Shown here piece by piece: positions 1 through 12,038 of a stretch of DNA of 64,000 nucleotides. Position numbers and translations under genes: made by a program. Numbering within the stretch: the stretch's first letter is position 1; every line of letters begins with the position of its first letter. The notes beneath the pieces were generated by a model. It was not told the DNA's origin and made no database searches. It saw only the letters and a program-made list of their open reading frames with translations. Source of the stretch: Coleophoma eucalyptorum (taxonomy: Eukaryota; Ascomycota; Leotiomycetes; Helotiales; Dermateaceae); the NCBI GenBank assembly GCA_026120035.1, contig JALRME010000006.1:620001-684000 (forward strand), given 5' to 3'.

Positions 1-268
1 GGGTTCTCCTTTGCTTTGATGTATATAGTATTCTTCATCGAATCCGTTGCAACAACCACGCTATTATTAGCTACGGTATAACTAGGGCTAGGTTAGTAGG
101 AGAGAGAAGGAAGACTACACAGTCGACTTACGAAACATCAATGGCACCCTCTAGAAGTACGCAGACGGTCATCTCTGTGACAGTCTGTACACCAGTCTTC
201 TCATCGCGATCGACCTTGTAGACGCGGACATTGTCCTTTCCATAACGAGCTGAAGTGATTGAGACCAT
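1..268 (-). CDS. Urate oxidase (uricase), N-terminal part, cut by window edge
   Basis: Uricase oxidises urate to 5-hydroxyisourate in peroxisomes, an early step in using purines as nitrogen. Exon 1 is 268-132 and exon 2 is 81-1 (still open at the edge), joined across a 50-base intron (131-82, GTAAGT...CTAAC...TAG). The join gives a continuous reading with the family hallmark ARYGKDNVRVYKV near residue 7 and VATDSMKNTIY after the intron. The Lys of YGK and the Thr of ATDS match the catalytic Lys/Thr pair known in Aspergillus uricase. The start is the ATG at 268, which gives MVSITSARYGK; an in-frame extension to 328 has no resemblance to the family. The C-terminal half, including any peroxisomal targeting tripeptide, lies outside the window. 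Identification is secure; the gene is incomplete only because of the window. Confidence 0.93.
82..131 (-). other. Intron 1 of the uricase gene
   Basis: This 50-base intron has donor GTAAGT, a CTAAC branch site and acceptor CTAG. Its removal joins Ser to Tyr-Thr-Val in the conserved uricase reading. Confidence 0.88.
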
Positions 269-1116
269 TGTATTGAGGAAGGAGTTACCGATTTGAGGAA
301 TGGTTGTTGATGGATATGAAATAGGCAATGGAAATTAAAACTAGGGCAATGGAGTAGAAAAGGTTCCCTTTGCTCAAGCTGATATTGGATTGATGTGTCT
401 GAATAAGACTGGACACTATGGCGGGACTCTAGCTTTATAGGTGTCGGAACTCTTCTCCTGTGAAGGCTAGGTATGTTATCGTTGTCGTCGGAGGTCTCCG
501 AAGCAAGCGACGGAGCTGTTCTCTCCGCAAACTCTGACAGAATTAATGGTATCTTTGAAAATTGGTATTGTGTCGACTTCTCGACCCATTCCATTTTTCT
601 TTCCGCTATAACCGGATGCTTGCATATTGTCGTATGATCCTATATCTAGGTAAGATTGAACATTGTTGACTGAAGCCTCGCAACATCCTCTTGCAGATCT
701 CGGATTCCATGACAAGGCTGAGCTCACACGTGATTGAACATGGGTCCTCACTGTCTGTGCTTGGGGAACCTCACTACTGAATGTTTCATATGACATTTGG
801 GCCATACCATAGCCGCATCGTTACCATTTGAGGGGATTTTGATATCTGTGCAACTAGTTACTACGCCACATCGTTGTTGACAATCTCCACCTATTCGAAT
901 AGTTCCAGGTTCTCCACACACGTCCTGATCGTCGGCATCTCTACAAGCTTGTCCCGATCTTCGCGACGGACTTCACCAATTCAAGTCGCGCACTCCATGA
1001 CAGCTTTTTGAATGCGCCTGGGCAGGTTGCTTGGGAGGATCTCAAGCCCATAAGCCATATCGAACCCATATGAGACCACCAGAGGAGGTATTTGATTGTA
1101 TTACATCGATGGGCAG
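269..1116. promoter_or_regulatory. Divergent intergenic region, uricase / Ste16
   Basis: These 848 bases separate two divergently read genes and should hold both promoters. Short open frames on the minus strand (476-805 and 169-594) have no recognisable motif, and one overlaps the uricase start, so I did not call them genes. I see no repeat or RNA gene here. Confidence 0.4.
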
Positions 1117-4100
1117 ATGGTTGGACCACCGGGCATTCTGAGCTCGTCAGCTACGCCGACTCAGAAGACATTGTATTCACAGCAGCCTGCTTCAGTGAGC
1201 ACAGTCAGTACGAGAAGTAGCTCGGATCGCGATGGCACACAATCTTCCACCATCAATGGCAGCAGAACGTTATCTAATACGACCGTGTCGTACGGCCCAA
1301 GAGGATCTTCTTTGGCACCCTCTCCAGCGCCTGGAAGCTTCAATTCGAATATACGCAGTCAACTTGGTTCCTCGCGTACCGGATCCAATATGGACATGAA
1401 CGCGTCTATGGTGAGCCTCGAAAGGTTAGACGAAGAAGGTGGAAAGCCACAGCAGCAGCAGATGCTATCATCGCTACGGGAAACATTGAATCGGGAGATG
1501 AAGATAAGAGAGGGTAGCGAGAATATGCTCGAAGCATTGAATGCCAAAAAGGCGAAGCAGACAAAGGAACAACGGCAAAGAGTGGAGGCAGAGCTCAATT
1601 CATCCAACCAGAAAATCAAGGACTTGAGAAGTCAGATAACAGAACTTCAAAGACCCAAGCTGCCTACAACTCCTACAAGGAGCCGTATGGACAGTCTTTT
1701 CCAGAGCAATGGACTTCGTTCGCCTCCAAGTGTTTCTAAAAGCGGTGCAGGGTCCGATTTTGACGAGCCTACCGAATCACCTACTTATGCATTAGCGGAG
1801 ATTTTGCAAGCTCTGGAAGCCGAGGGTCTTACTCCGGATTACTATGTTGGCCACGCAAACAATCTTGTGGAACTCTTTAAGCGTCACCCTACACTAAAGT
1901 ACGACCTGGTCTGGTCTGTATTTGGACTGCGCATGCAGATCATGCTCTTAAGTGAAAGCAGGGAAGTAGTGGCGGCGGGATACCGGATGACAAGATATGC
2001 TATTTCTGATATGAGCTCGTTACACAAGATTCGAACTTTGAACACTGATTATCTGGTGGTTTTGTGAGTTCTCGAAATGCTTGGTCTGTCATTCATCTAA
2101 TTTATTCTAGGTCTTTGATCAAAGAGAGAAAGGCAGACGTTGAGCGCGAACAAGCACTCAAATTTGTCCGGGCCTTTCTAGACGTGAAAGACGGAGTCCA
2201 AGAAGTCTCAAGAGCTGTTGTGCGGGCCATTGCAGCAGTTGCAGACCATGGCGATGACCGATTGAAAGCAATTTGCATAGAAACTCTCGCTGAAATAATG
2301 GTCCGAGATCCTGCATTACTTATTGCATCAGGTGGACTCAGGCCCCTTTCCAATGCCCTCGGAGAGGGAACCTACGAAGCCTCAGAAAGTTTGACAAGTG
2401 CGTTCCTATTTTTGCTCGACGCTCCCCAGCGCAGGATATACCTTCGGTCAGGTTATGAACTAGAGGTTCTCTTCACTGCCTTCACGGATTCGCTATTCGC
2501 AAAGGAGAGTATCCTAAAGCAAAATTCCAAGGCGATATCATACGCTATGAAATCATGGTCTGGCCTTATGACACTCTCCATGTATAATTTCAGAGCCATT
2601 AAATCTCTTATTTCCTGTTTGATGCTCCCTAATCCTACAATACAAGACACTGTTATAGATCTCTTGTATGGATTACTACGAATCAAATCACCATTCTGGG
2701 CGACTTCCTTCTTAGCTGGACGACGACTGACAACATATGGAAGGGTTGCCAACCTCAAAACGGTTGCTCCAAAGACTACGATCCATCCTAGTGAAGAAGA
2801 AGGAGGAGACAAGGGATTCGTTGATCACTATACGGCGCTCTTACTGGCTGTTCTAATAAAGTCAGACTTGCTACCTGGTCTACTACAGGTGACAAGGGAA
2901 ACAGACAATCAAACTTTGAAACGGAAAACAACTCTCCTTATTGGCGAAGTGCTCAAGCTGGCCAGCAACCTGTTACCATCCTCTTGGAGTAGCGACTTGC
3001 AATTACTGCCAGAGCTATTCACTGCTGCTTCGCACTTTGGCGACGATGAACGCTACGCAGCTACAGGGACCGTCTATCAAATAAGTAGTGTGAGCAGAAC
3101 CTTGTATCGCTCGGTTCCGTCCAACGGCTCAACCCTTACCAACTCCATTAATCACAGTACCGAGAACCTAGCAGCTCTTGGTGATCAACCAAAGAGCAAC
3201 CTTAGCGTTGCCTTCGACGAAGCCACATTCCGCCAAATGCTTGTTGAGTCTCAAGTTTTGAGCAGCACGAACCCCATTAAATGGAAGTGGGATATCGTTC
3301 TCAAGATTATAGAAGGACCTTTGTTAAATGGCAAGCGGTTGGACGAAGCGATCAAAGCCTCCAAGTTTGTCAAACGGATTATGAGCTTCTATAGGCCGTT
3401 CAAGTACAAGTTTGCTGAGGTCAGGAACACACGGCCAACACAGAAATACGTTAGAGTTGGCTGTGCGCTGATGCACACTCTTCTCCAAACAGCCGAAGGT
3501 GTCAGATACCTCGCAGATAACAAGCTTCTGCGTCAAATTGCCGAATGTTTGGCTCAGTGTGATCCGGTAATGTTGCCCATCCAGCTGTCTTGTACCGCAA
3601 TCTAATTTTGATAGACGAGTGGCTTGACTGCCCAAGCTCCCATGTTCTCGAGAGAAAGGTTATTGGAGACACTTTGCTCTGGTTATTTCGCAATGCTTGG
3701 CACACTGAGCGGCGATCCTAAGGGTTTGCAGATGCTGGACCGCTGGCGTATGATAAACATGATGTATCATATTGTGGATCTAAAGCAGCGGCCTGATCTC
3801 ATAAAGCTCTTGCTGTCCAATTTTGACTATAGTCTGCAAGGACATCCACGGGTGCTTCTGTCGAAAGCGCTCACTGCTGGATCAAAGTCAATACGTATCC
3901 ATGCAACCAACGTGCTCAGGAGATATTCGAGCAGATCAAGGCCAAATGGAGCTGCTAACCAAGGCGTAGGTGATTCAAAGTGGGCGATCCAACTGCTCGT
4001 CACACAGCTATACGACCCAGAGGTTGAGGTATGCGCTACAGCAATCAAAATCCTTGAGGAGGCCTGCAATCGGAAAAGTTATCTCGAGTACATTGTTGAA

Positions 4101-5270
4101 TGCCGACCTGCGCTTGACCATCTTGGGGAGATAGGAGCACCTCTACTATTACGATTTCTTTCGACCTCTATCGGATATCATTATTTGGATGGCCTTGACT
4201 ATATCAGCAATGAAATGGACGACTGGTTTCTTGGTCGCAATGATGCATACGTGGGGGTCATTGAGGCTAGTCTAGCTCGATCATTTGCGGAGCTCCCAGA
4301 AGATACGTCCAGCCGCTTAAGCATAGACGAGGAAAATTTTGAGTTGGATGGCGACAACGACACCCAGGTGCCTCCACACTTCTACCGTGAGCTGACCCGA
4401 ACCAAAGAGGGCTGCAAGCTGTTAAGAGATAAGGGCCACTTTGAAGAATTCGCTGCGACAATTCGTGATTACGGAATGTTGTCTGACGATCCTGAGCTTC
4501 TTTTGAAAGTAAAAGGATGTCTATGGGCAGTCGGAAATGTGGGATCAATGGAGCTAGGTGCGCCTTTTTTGGAGGAAAGCGATGTTGTTGAACACATCGT
4601 CTCGATTGCGGAGTCCCATGAAATTATGAGCATACGTGGAACGGCATTCTTCGTGCTCGGGCTCATCTCACGTAGCGTCCATGGACTGGAAATACTCTCG
4701 GAACATGGCTGGGACAGCAATACCAACAACATGGGCATCTCCCTTGGCCTGTGCATACCTCAAGACCTTAGCAAACTATTCTCCTTTAAGCCCTGGAAGC
4801 ACAAACAAGTCTCCGACATGGCCATGACCGAAGACCAAAGCGCTGTACTGAAAGCTTCAAAGACCGATGAAGACCCTACAAATCAACGGGTCCTTGAGCT
4901 TGTTGTGGATCTTGGCAATACTGTCCTAACCAAGAGAGCAATAAGTGAGCTTATGCACATCAAAACAAAGAAAGCTGCTGGGTTCAAGAGCCCACCATTC
5001 TTCAGAAAGATCATGACCATACTGGAATGCCATCACTTCCCACTCCCAATCCGCCGGTTCGTGATGGAACTCTTCGACAAAAGTGTGATGCGACAAATCG
5101 TGCTTGATGAGGAAAGCAGCGAGGAGGATCTGAGCAGTAATGATGATAGCGGAAGTGAGAACAAAACCGAAAGGCAGCGCAGCATTAGCGACGTCTCAGG
5201 CATTAGCATCGATTCGGGCATCAGCGGAGCTGACGTCCCAGCACCACTGTTTTCCAAGGTAGGAGTTTGA
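1117..5270 (+). CDS. Ste16/Rictor (Pianissimo, Avo3) TORC2 subunit
   Basis: This is the scaffold subunit of TOR complex 2, which controls actin, cell polarity and sphingolipid signalling at the plasma membrane. Three exons (1117-2063, 2111-3566, 3615-5270) give about 1352 residues, normal for fungal Ste16. Residues about 117-180 are a charged coiled-coil, HR1-like segment. From about 226 the Rictor N-terminal helical repeats begin (ALAEILQALEAEGL, then LVWSVFGLRMQIML), and the middle and C-terminal Rictor repeats continue with SGLTAQAPMFSRERLLETL and ECHHFPLPIRRFVMELFDKS. The acidic Ser-rich tail (LDEESSEEDLSSNDDSGSE) ends at the TGA at 5270. The ATG at 1117 is the first in frame; a short upstream exon cannot be excluded. 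Introns are 47 and 48 bases with good branch sites. Confidence 0.93.
2064..2110 (+). other. Intron 1 of the Ste16/Rictor gene
   Basis: This 47-base intron (GTGAGT...TCTAA...CTAG) contains an in-frame stop. Removing it joins LVV-L to SLIKERK in the Rictor core. Confidence 0.9.
3567..3614 (+). other. Intron 2 of the Ste16/Rictor gene
   Basis: This 48-base intron (GTAATG...CTAAT...ATAG) is in phase 0. It joins ECLAQCDP to TSGLTAQAP and removes an in-frame TAA. Confidence 0.9.
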
Positions 5271-8200
5271 TGGTGGTTTGTTGTAGGATTAATTCAGCAT
5301 TATGGCGTTGGTTTGTCGTTTTATTTCCTCGAGCTCGTTACTTCATCTCAACATAACTTTCTTGGCTAAACGGAAAGGGCAGATGGGAGAGTGGAAAGAA
5401 AGAGTATCCGGCGTCGCTCTGTTCAATGTAAAAGCATATATCATCTGCATGAAGGGAACAGTATGGCGTAGAGGCATGGTGGAAAGGACTTTGTGCCCAT
5501 GCGATTGATCTATTCTCCTTGTTTGAGGGCGAAAATCATATGATATCGCCACCCAGATCCTTGTGAACACAACGCAGCGCGCTCAATCTGTTCAAGAGCG
5601 TAATGGATGGGAATCATTGGTTAGGCGCATTCAAACACTGAAGTAAATTATGGAATGTAACAGCAAGACAAAAGTGTTGTCAGAGGCGTGCATTTTGCAT
5701 GCGTTTAGATTTCTTCTCCTGATACATAAATGACCATCGAATTCTATTTGAAATGGTCATCTCTTGCTTCGGCAAGTCTGTGAAGAATATTCCATACGAT
5801 CTAGTTGTCCCTTTTGGTTGTCCTATTCCGCACAATCCTTCTATTTAATATAGACAGTGGATTCGTAGCCACGGCCCTTAAATCATCTACTATGCCACAC
5901 AAGTCGGTGGGGATCAAGTGCCACTTTGTGGCTGATACCAGCCGCAATCATTCCAAGGAATATGAAGTCATAGTGTGTATCGACAGGACAATCTTGGAGC
6001 CGCCCCAAAAGCGCCTTTACTTCCATTCAGCAAAAGTAGCCTTCAATGTGAAGTAGAATTCTGGATTCTATCATAGAAAACAAAAGTACCAGCACTGGCG
6101 CATGACTGGTCCTGTAATGAAGATGAGCCATATTGGCTAGACAGACAGAGAAAACTACATAAGTTGAGATGTATCTCTGGATCTCAAGCTAGTCTCAAAG
6201 GCTCGATGAACTAGAGTTTCTAGACTCCCCCAACTATTGTGATTAGCAGGTCACAGATCACATAGAGCACAGCAAGACGTCTTTCCCCACCCCCAAGCAA
6301 AGAGGGTAGCAGTAGTGGTAACTGGCTGTCGGTTGTCCAGTTCATACGCATGGACACAACTCAGCTTAGAACTTGAGCCAAAGTGAAAAAAATAGACAGC
6401 GCCAGTAGATCCGAGATAGTGCCAGCCCTCTCTCCGCTACAATTGGTACGCAGGACGTCTCCAGACGTCTAGCGCGCATACAGCCTTCGAGCGTCAGGAG
6501 ATAGTAAATGCGGAACAGGAGACTCGTAGCAGTGGACGTGCACTCGCCGCCGGGGATTAAGTCTACAAGCTCAGGCCATTGACAGCCAACTGAAGTAAAG
6601 AAATAGCCCGAGCAAGAGGTACCAATTTGCTGAATAGCATTCAAAAATCTAAGCCATGATGGCCGGGCTTCAAGCCATCCAGACTCCCGCTGCCAGTTGT
6701 TGTAGCTAATGACGATGATATGCCATCACGAATCGCCAGATGCCGGTAGAGCGAAGCTTACTCATTAGGGTGACACGCGCCAAAGCCTAGGGGAACTGCA
6801 GCCAGTGACATGACATGGCAACATGGGACAACCCGGACCTCCGAATTTGTCAGTCCAATCTGCTGGTACTCGACTCTGCACATGCTGTATATTGTCCTTA
6901 CAGTATGGCTCGACCATGAATCACTAATATGGCCGGATCATGGTGTCCTCAAGGGTATGCATGTTGGATGCTGATCTAAGCGAACCAACTTGTAAGCGAG
7001 GGAACTGACGGATGGATTATCGGATTCAGTATTCGCTGAAATCTCAGTCGTTTTCCACCGGTTCCTTGCCTGTCACTTTTGCCCTTGCCCCGTGTGTTGA
7101 TGGTTCGGGGTCCCAATGCGCCAGAGGCATCCATCCACCTCCGGTCGGCGATATGGTACCTCTGAGGCACCTGCCAACCTTCAGACTGCATTGTTTCCAG
7201 TGTGGCGGCTGAAGCCCACGTCAAACCGGCCGAGTCAGACAGACGCCAATCGTGAAGACACTGACATCCCGTCACTACTGCTAGACCGAGTCCCAGAAAA
7301 TTGACGAGGCGGACGAGGCTAATGAACCAGAAGCTTTCCATGACACGATGATTGATGAGATGGCAGGTGGCGAGGGAGTGATGGCAACGGCCGCAGCCGT
7401 CTCGTCCCACCATCCGCCTACTGTCCATGCTCGACGTGACTCGCTGAGACAGAGCAAGAGTACGAGAGAAGGCCAGGGGATTCCAGGTTTCACGGCACGA
7501 GATAACAGCATTACGAACACCCTTAGTTTGCGACCGTCGGCACTTAGTATTGGCAGGCCTGATACGCATTTCTCGCAAGCGTGTGGAGACTGCTGCCACG
7601 CAGTTCAAGAGCCCGTCTTCCGGCCTCTGGGCCTATATGTTTCAACTATTGGGACCCCACCATCGCAGGTAACCTGACCTTCTCATCTTGTCAACTACCC
7701 AGGTGCTGCTTAGCTCTTGATCGGTGGCATGAGTCCAGGAACGGACTCCCCATCCCCGGCGCCATCATTACGGATCGTGGGTTTCCAGGATTGCTTTCGC
7801 TACAATGGCGTGTATCCATTTAGTGGAAACCTCCCCGGCCTGTCACCCTGTTACTGCACGATTCGATGCTATCGAGGTCCTGTTCTTCATGAACAGGGGA
7901 CAATCTCATTCTTCCTTGCAAAGTTGCCGGAAGAGAGCTCGCTCCAATTAAGGCCCGAACTGTTTTTGCGGCGTTCGAGCGGCTGTCAAGGTTCGATGCG
8001 TTAACAATTAGAGTTGGTTTACTCTCCGCGGAACTCAAAGTGAAGATCATGGCGCAATAAGCTCTTTGTGCCTCATGTCTGCAGCATAAACTTGGGAGAA
8101 ATGGGTGCTTTAGGCGTCTTGGCGTCGGGCCTAGCAAACGACCATTGCACTCAACGTTCTCATAACCTTCTACCTACTACCTAAAGAGGGAAGCGATGGC

Positions 8201-8573
8201 ATGCTTTATCAGGGATAGCCGTCCACCAAGTAGCCCCCTTCGTCTATTCCACCAAATCTCATTTTCAAGTCCCTACCGGTGATCTTTTCAACTCACGGGG
8301 AATATGGGCCTGTTGATCTTTTACCTCTTTCTTTTCATCCCCTATCTGGACCTGTTCCTGTCGCCCTTCCAGCTATTTTGATAAGTAGTAACGCTCTGCA
8401 ATAATCCCTGATAACATCCTGCTTCCCCCCGTCTTGGGTTCACGCATGCAGTCACTTCTCGGGCACCGTTTTCTCGATATTGCACATATTTTTAGTTTCA
8501 CTTTACTGTTGCCATTTTCAACCTCTCTTACGGCACAATCGTAGCTTTCGACGGTTTACTTTGTCGTGGAGAC
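5271..8573. other. Intergenic region without a recognisable gene
   Basis: About 3.3 kb lie between the TORC2 gene and the rhodopsin-domain gene. Scattered small frames exist, the longest on the minus strand at 6976-7608 (about 210 codons). That frame starts at a TTG, is rich in Trp, Cys and Arg, and resembles nothing I know, so I treat it as chance. The last few hundred bases should hold the promoter and leader of the gene at 8574. Confidence 0.4.
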
Positions 8574-10074
8574 ATGGCGGTGGAGGATCGGGGCCCACAG
8601 GTTGCGGCAGTTGCTATACTGTTCCTGACCTTGTCGTGGCTTTTCGTGTCGTTACGATGCTATGTTCGAGCTGTCTTGATGAAAAGCTTCGGCACAGATG
8701 ATTGGCTTGCCGTAGCTGCTTTGGTAAATGTTTCTGGAACGTTCATACAAGAAGTATAATTGACGGATCACAGGTACTTTTCTCATCATACTGCGTCTTT
8801 GTATTGAAGGGAGTTCAATATGGCACAGGGCAGCATCTTTCGGCTCTACCGGCAACAAATATCCCATTGGCACTACAGGTGAGCACTAGTCTTGGTGACA
8901 CTTAAAGATATATCTAACTCTGTATAGTGGTGGTGGTGCTGCGAACTGGCCTATGTTTCTTCAACATGCGTTCTCAAAATCAGTATCGGTGTATTTTTGG
9001 CTCGAATCTGTGTCCACAGAGGACAACAGATAACAATATGGGTCGTGATGGTTCTCCAGACTCTCTTCAGCATCATTTATTTCTTTGTTATTGTTTTCCA
9101 GTGTACCCCGGTCACATACTTCTGGACCAAGTATGCTGGAGCCTCTGGAACCTGTCTAGACGTCTTGGTCATTGCTGATTTCACTTATGCTCACTCCGCC
9201 ATCAGTGTTTTCACTGATTGGACAATCGGTATTCTGCCGGTGTTTTTGGTCTGGGATTTGCAAATGAACCCGAGAACAAAAGTCTCCGTAGCATTGATTC
9301 TTGCTCTTGGTGCAATGTAGGCCTCGCATTCTTCCGCGTATCTCTGACATTTCGGGACTAACGACTTCACAGTGGCTCCACTGCAACGATTGTCCGTATA
9401 CCATTTGTGAACCAGCTTACCAATACTACCGACTTCCTTTATGGTACTACGTAAGTTTGTTCTAGCATCTTCTTTGTTCTCTTACTCGACTAACCGGCCA
9501 TAATAGTGATGTAGCAATTTGGAGTACTGTAGAGCCGGGAATTGGTTTGACAGCAGCGGCCATGGCAACACTTCGCCCTTTGTTCCGCACTTTCTTCTCG
9601 CGCTCAAAACTCTTTGGTGGATCCTCGACCAATATGCACCCTTACGGCACGAGTACTAATGGCTTTGTTGGTCGAAAGGGCTACTTTCGCAGCGGTAGTG
9701 GGCTAGATGGTGGTTCTCATACAGCAGCAACATTGGAGCTTGGATTGCGTAATGATATTGGGAAAGGCGGGGGAGTTACTACGATTATCAAAAGCGCGCA
9801 TGACAATGCAGGTGATTTGAGGGATGCACGCAGATACGAGATCGCCAAAGCAGAGCACTCAGAGAAGAATAAACGACAAAAAAAACAATGGAGTAACGAT
9901 GAGAGCCGATTGAAGGATGACAGCAGTAGTGAAGAAGCTGTTCCGGGAGCCTGGGCTGTTCAGAAGACCACGGAAGTCATCACCTCTTCCCAGGATACAG
10001 TCAACCTCCATTCAATGCCAGTGAACAATACGGCTTTGGAGACGCCGAAGGACGCGAGGACCCCTTGGCTCTAG
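8574..10074 (+). CDS. Fungal rhodopsin-domain (Pth11-like) integral membrane protein
   Basis: This is a seven-helix membrane protein of the large fungal rhodopsin-domain/Pth11-like group, a family of GPCR-like proteins whose ligands are mostly unknown. Five exons (8574-8723, 8774-8878, 8928-9316, 9373-9450, 9507-10074) give 429 residues. The first helix (AVAILFLTLSWLFVSLRCYVR) is followed by the family signature DDWLAVAAL, then GVQYGTGQHLSALP, FQCTPVTYFW, LPVFLVWDLQMNPRTK and AIWSTVEPGIGL. The C-terminal 120 residues are hydrophilic and probably cytoplasmic, with GGSS, KK and SSSEE stretches. There is no CFEM domain at the N-terminus, so it is not a full Pth11 receptor. It stands alone between two gene-poor stretches, and the sequence does not show a specific role. 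Confidence 0.9.
8724..8773 (+). other. Intron 1, rhodopsin-domain gene
   Basis: A 50-base phase-0 intron (GTAAAT...CACAG). Removal joins AVAAL to VLFSSYC. Confidence 0.85.
8879..8927 (+). other. Intron 2, rhodopsin-domain gene
   Basis: A 49-base phase-0 intron (GTGAGC...CTAAC...ATAG). Removal joins PLALQ to WWWCCELAYV. Confidence 0.85.
9317..9372 (+). other. Intron 3, rhodopsin-domain gene
   Basis: A 56-base intron (GTAGGC...CTAAC...CACAG) with a stop at its start. Removal joins LALGA to IGSTATIVR. Confidence 0.83.
9451..9506 (+). other. Intron 4, rhodopsin-domain gene
   Basis: A 56-base intron (GTAAGT...CTAAC...ATAG). Removal joins DFLYGT to TDVAIWSTVEPG, a conserved family motif. Confidence 0.87.
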
Positions 10075-10836
10075 GCGTGCATGGATTTCAAAATAGTAGA
10101 TACATCAAAAATTAAAAAATGGGAAATTTTGATAACGATCGCAAGCAAATTTACAGATCAAGGTGCAGAAAAAAAGGAAACATACGAGGCATTAAAAGTT
10201 CCTTTGTTTTTGAACGCCTCCTCTTAAAAGTCAGAAAATCATCCGCTGAAAGGTAGGTTTGTCCTAGGAGACAAAAGGGTCTAGAGCGTATGATACACTT
10301 CTCCATCCGTAACTGGAAGGCTGTTTTCACAGGCTGAAGAAAGCATCCAATAGATAATAAGGTCATGACTAGCAAAGATGTTTCTTGCTTGGCACTTGGG
10401 AGAAACAGAGTTCGAACCGTGATGCAAACTCCCTCAGAAGCATACATACTCCACAGATCGTTTCAAACTCCCGCCCACCAGCAGCAAGCATCCTTAGCTT
10501 CCCAGCAAGCCTATGGCAACGTGGAATGGCTTCAGCTGTAGGGCAATGGCCAGGGAGTTCCGTCCCGGTGCCCGTACTTAATCAACATAGGGTCTGTCGT
10601 CGGGCTGAACTGAAGTGTTGCTGACGGCCACCGGCAGCCTGCCTGCATGACGTTGATCAGAGCACATGAACATAATAAGCAAAAACCTGCTGGGCGTGCG
10701 CGCGAGCCCTTGGCCCAAAGAATCCCTTCCGACCAAGCCGGATGTCGAGGTGGAATGCCGTTGATTAATTGGTCCGGGGCGCCCAGCGACATGCTGCAGA
10801 GTCGAGGAAGTTGCAGATGTGCAGAATGTCGGCGTT

Positions 10837-10874
10837 TGCCCTGCCTCTGCCCTGCCTTTGCCCTGCCCTCTGCC
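10837..10874. repeat. CTGCC-rich simple repeat
   Basis: Imperfect tandem copies of CCTGCCTCTGCC/CCTGCCTTTGCC lie just before a TATA-like TTATAT at about 10876. It is low complexity with no obvious function. Confidence 0.6.
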
Positions 10875-11426
10875 TTATATGCTACACCCTTCTAACCTTC
10901 CGCTTGCCCAACGCCCAACTAGTCTCTTTAGGATGTCGCTGTACCCTACGTTGACCTGTCGCGCGGGGTAGCAGGCTTGAATATGATCATATTCACGTCG
11001 AGTCGCAGTAAACTCTTCGCAAAATACGATCAAACATGGTAGGATGGTTTAGCAGAACCACAACTTGTTTAAAATTGGAGCATCTTTGGACAGAAGACAT
11101 GGTGGCTCGATTTTAGACGTATGAGAGAGTTTGTTTGGCCAGGTTGTAACCAAAGAAGCCAGGTTTTGCCCGTTCGTTGTTTGCCCATACTATCTTGAAT
11201 CACAACACGTCTCAGCGGTCTCGTGTCTAACTATTCAGGATTGCTTCTTCTGGTTCTCCCAAGTTTCCAAGCCGCTTTCTCACCTCATCTCACTTGTCCA
11301 TCTCCAATTACCTCTCTTCCCGCACCGCGATATTCATGTCGTGGAATAGATGCATCGCAGATAACTAGTGAATCATTAACCTCCTTTTAACAATTGTTAT
11401 CTTACTACTCTGGTACTAGATAGCAA

Positions 11427-11448
11427 AACTAGCTATGCGAAGCTAGTT
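11427..11448. repeat. Perfect inverted repeat, 8-base arms
   Basis: AACTAGCT and AGCTAGTT flank a six-base loop (ATGCGA). It is too short to be called a terminator or element end by itself. Confidence 0.6.
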
Positions 11449-12038
11449 ATCCGGCAGGATATTGAACCTTTAAATAGAGAGTCTAGGTAAGGGTTTTAGC
11501 AAGTAGCCTTTCACCTGGAGCCTTGAACATGGATTCCTCTTAGATCTCCTGCACCAAGCTCCATCAGTGAGAGATCCCTGAAGATCACTTCTTAGTGGCT
11601 GTTGCTGTTCAAATCCAAACAGGCGAGTCATCGCCTATCTCACTCTCGTGCATATGTCTCCATCGAGATCCCTTTGATAAGAAGAGGAAACTCCTTCTTC
11701 TCTGCACCTAATGCCAAGATTATCAGACGGATAGCATGATTATCGGAACAGGGTACCTTTGCATGCTGGTCCTAGAGTTTTGCTTGCTTAGCCTCACTAT
11801 CAAGGAATGGAAGAGCCTTTAGAGCTGATCTTTTGGCAGTCCGGTGCACTTACATCAAGGTTATTATTTCACAATGGCCTGGAATCTATAAATATAGCCA
11901 TTTATGAAGAATGAATGGTATTCATGGCAAAACCACACGTCTAGCTTGCAGGAGACATTCAATGTTAAACATCTTTCCAGACGTCTTTGTACTGCGCCCA
12001 TTCCGTGAAATCTATGCGTTGAAATAAGTATATTGTCT

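Larger units (their letters stand above)
10075..12038. other. Intergenic region with simple repeats, no gene seen
   Basis: About 2 kb between the rhodopsin-domain gene and the GNAT gene. It holds a CTGCC-rich simple repeat near 10837-10874 and a perfect 8-base inverted repeat at 11427-11448. The AT-rich half (11350-12000) has no open frame of note. I found no transposon ends or recognisable element. Confidence 0.4.

Noticed and set aside
169..805. Minus-strand frames upstream of uricase
   Set aside because: Two overlapping frames, one overlapping the uricase start, have no motif. No clean splice model joins them.
5268..5330. Possible extra terminal intron (GTAGGA...TTCAG) extending the Ste16 protein
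   Set aside because: The extension gives about 20 residues without family resemblance; the TGA at 5270 is the simpler end.
6976..7608. Minus-strand open frame of about 210 codons
   Set aside because: It begins with TTG, is Trp/Cys/Arg-rich, matches no family I know, and lies in a GC-rich stretch where long chance frames occur. Not called as a gene.
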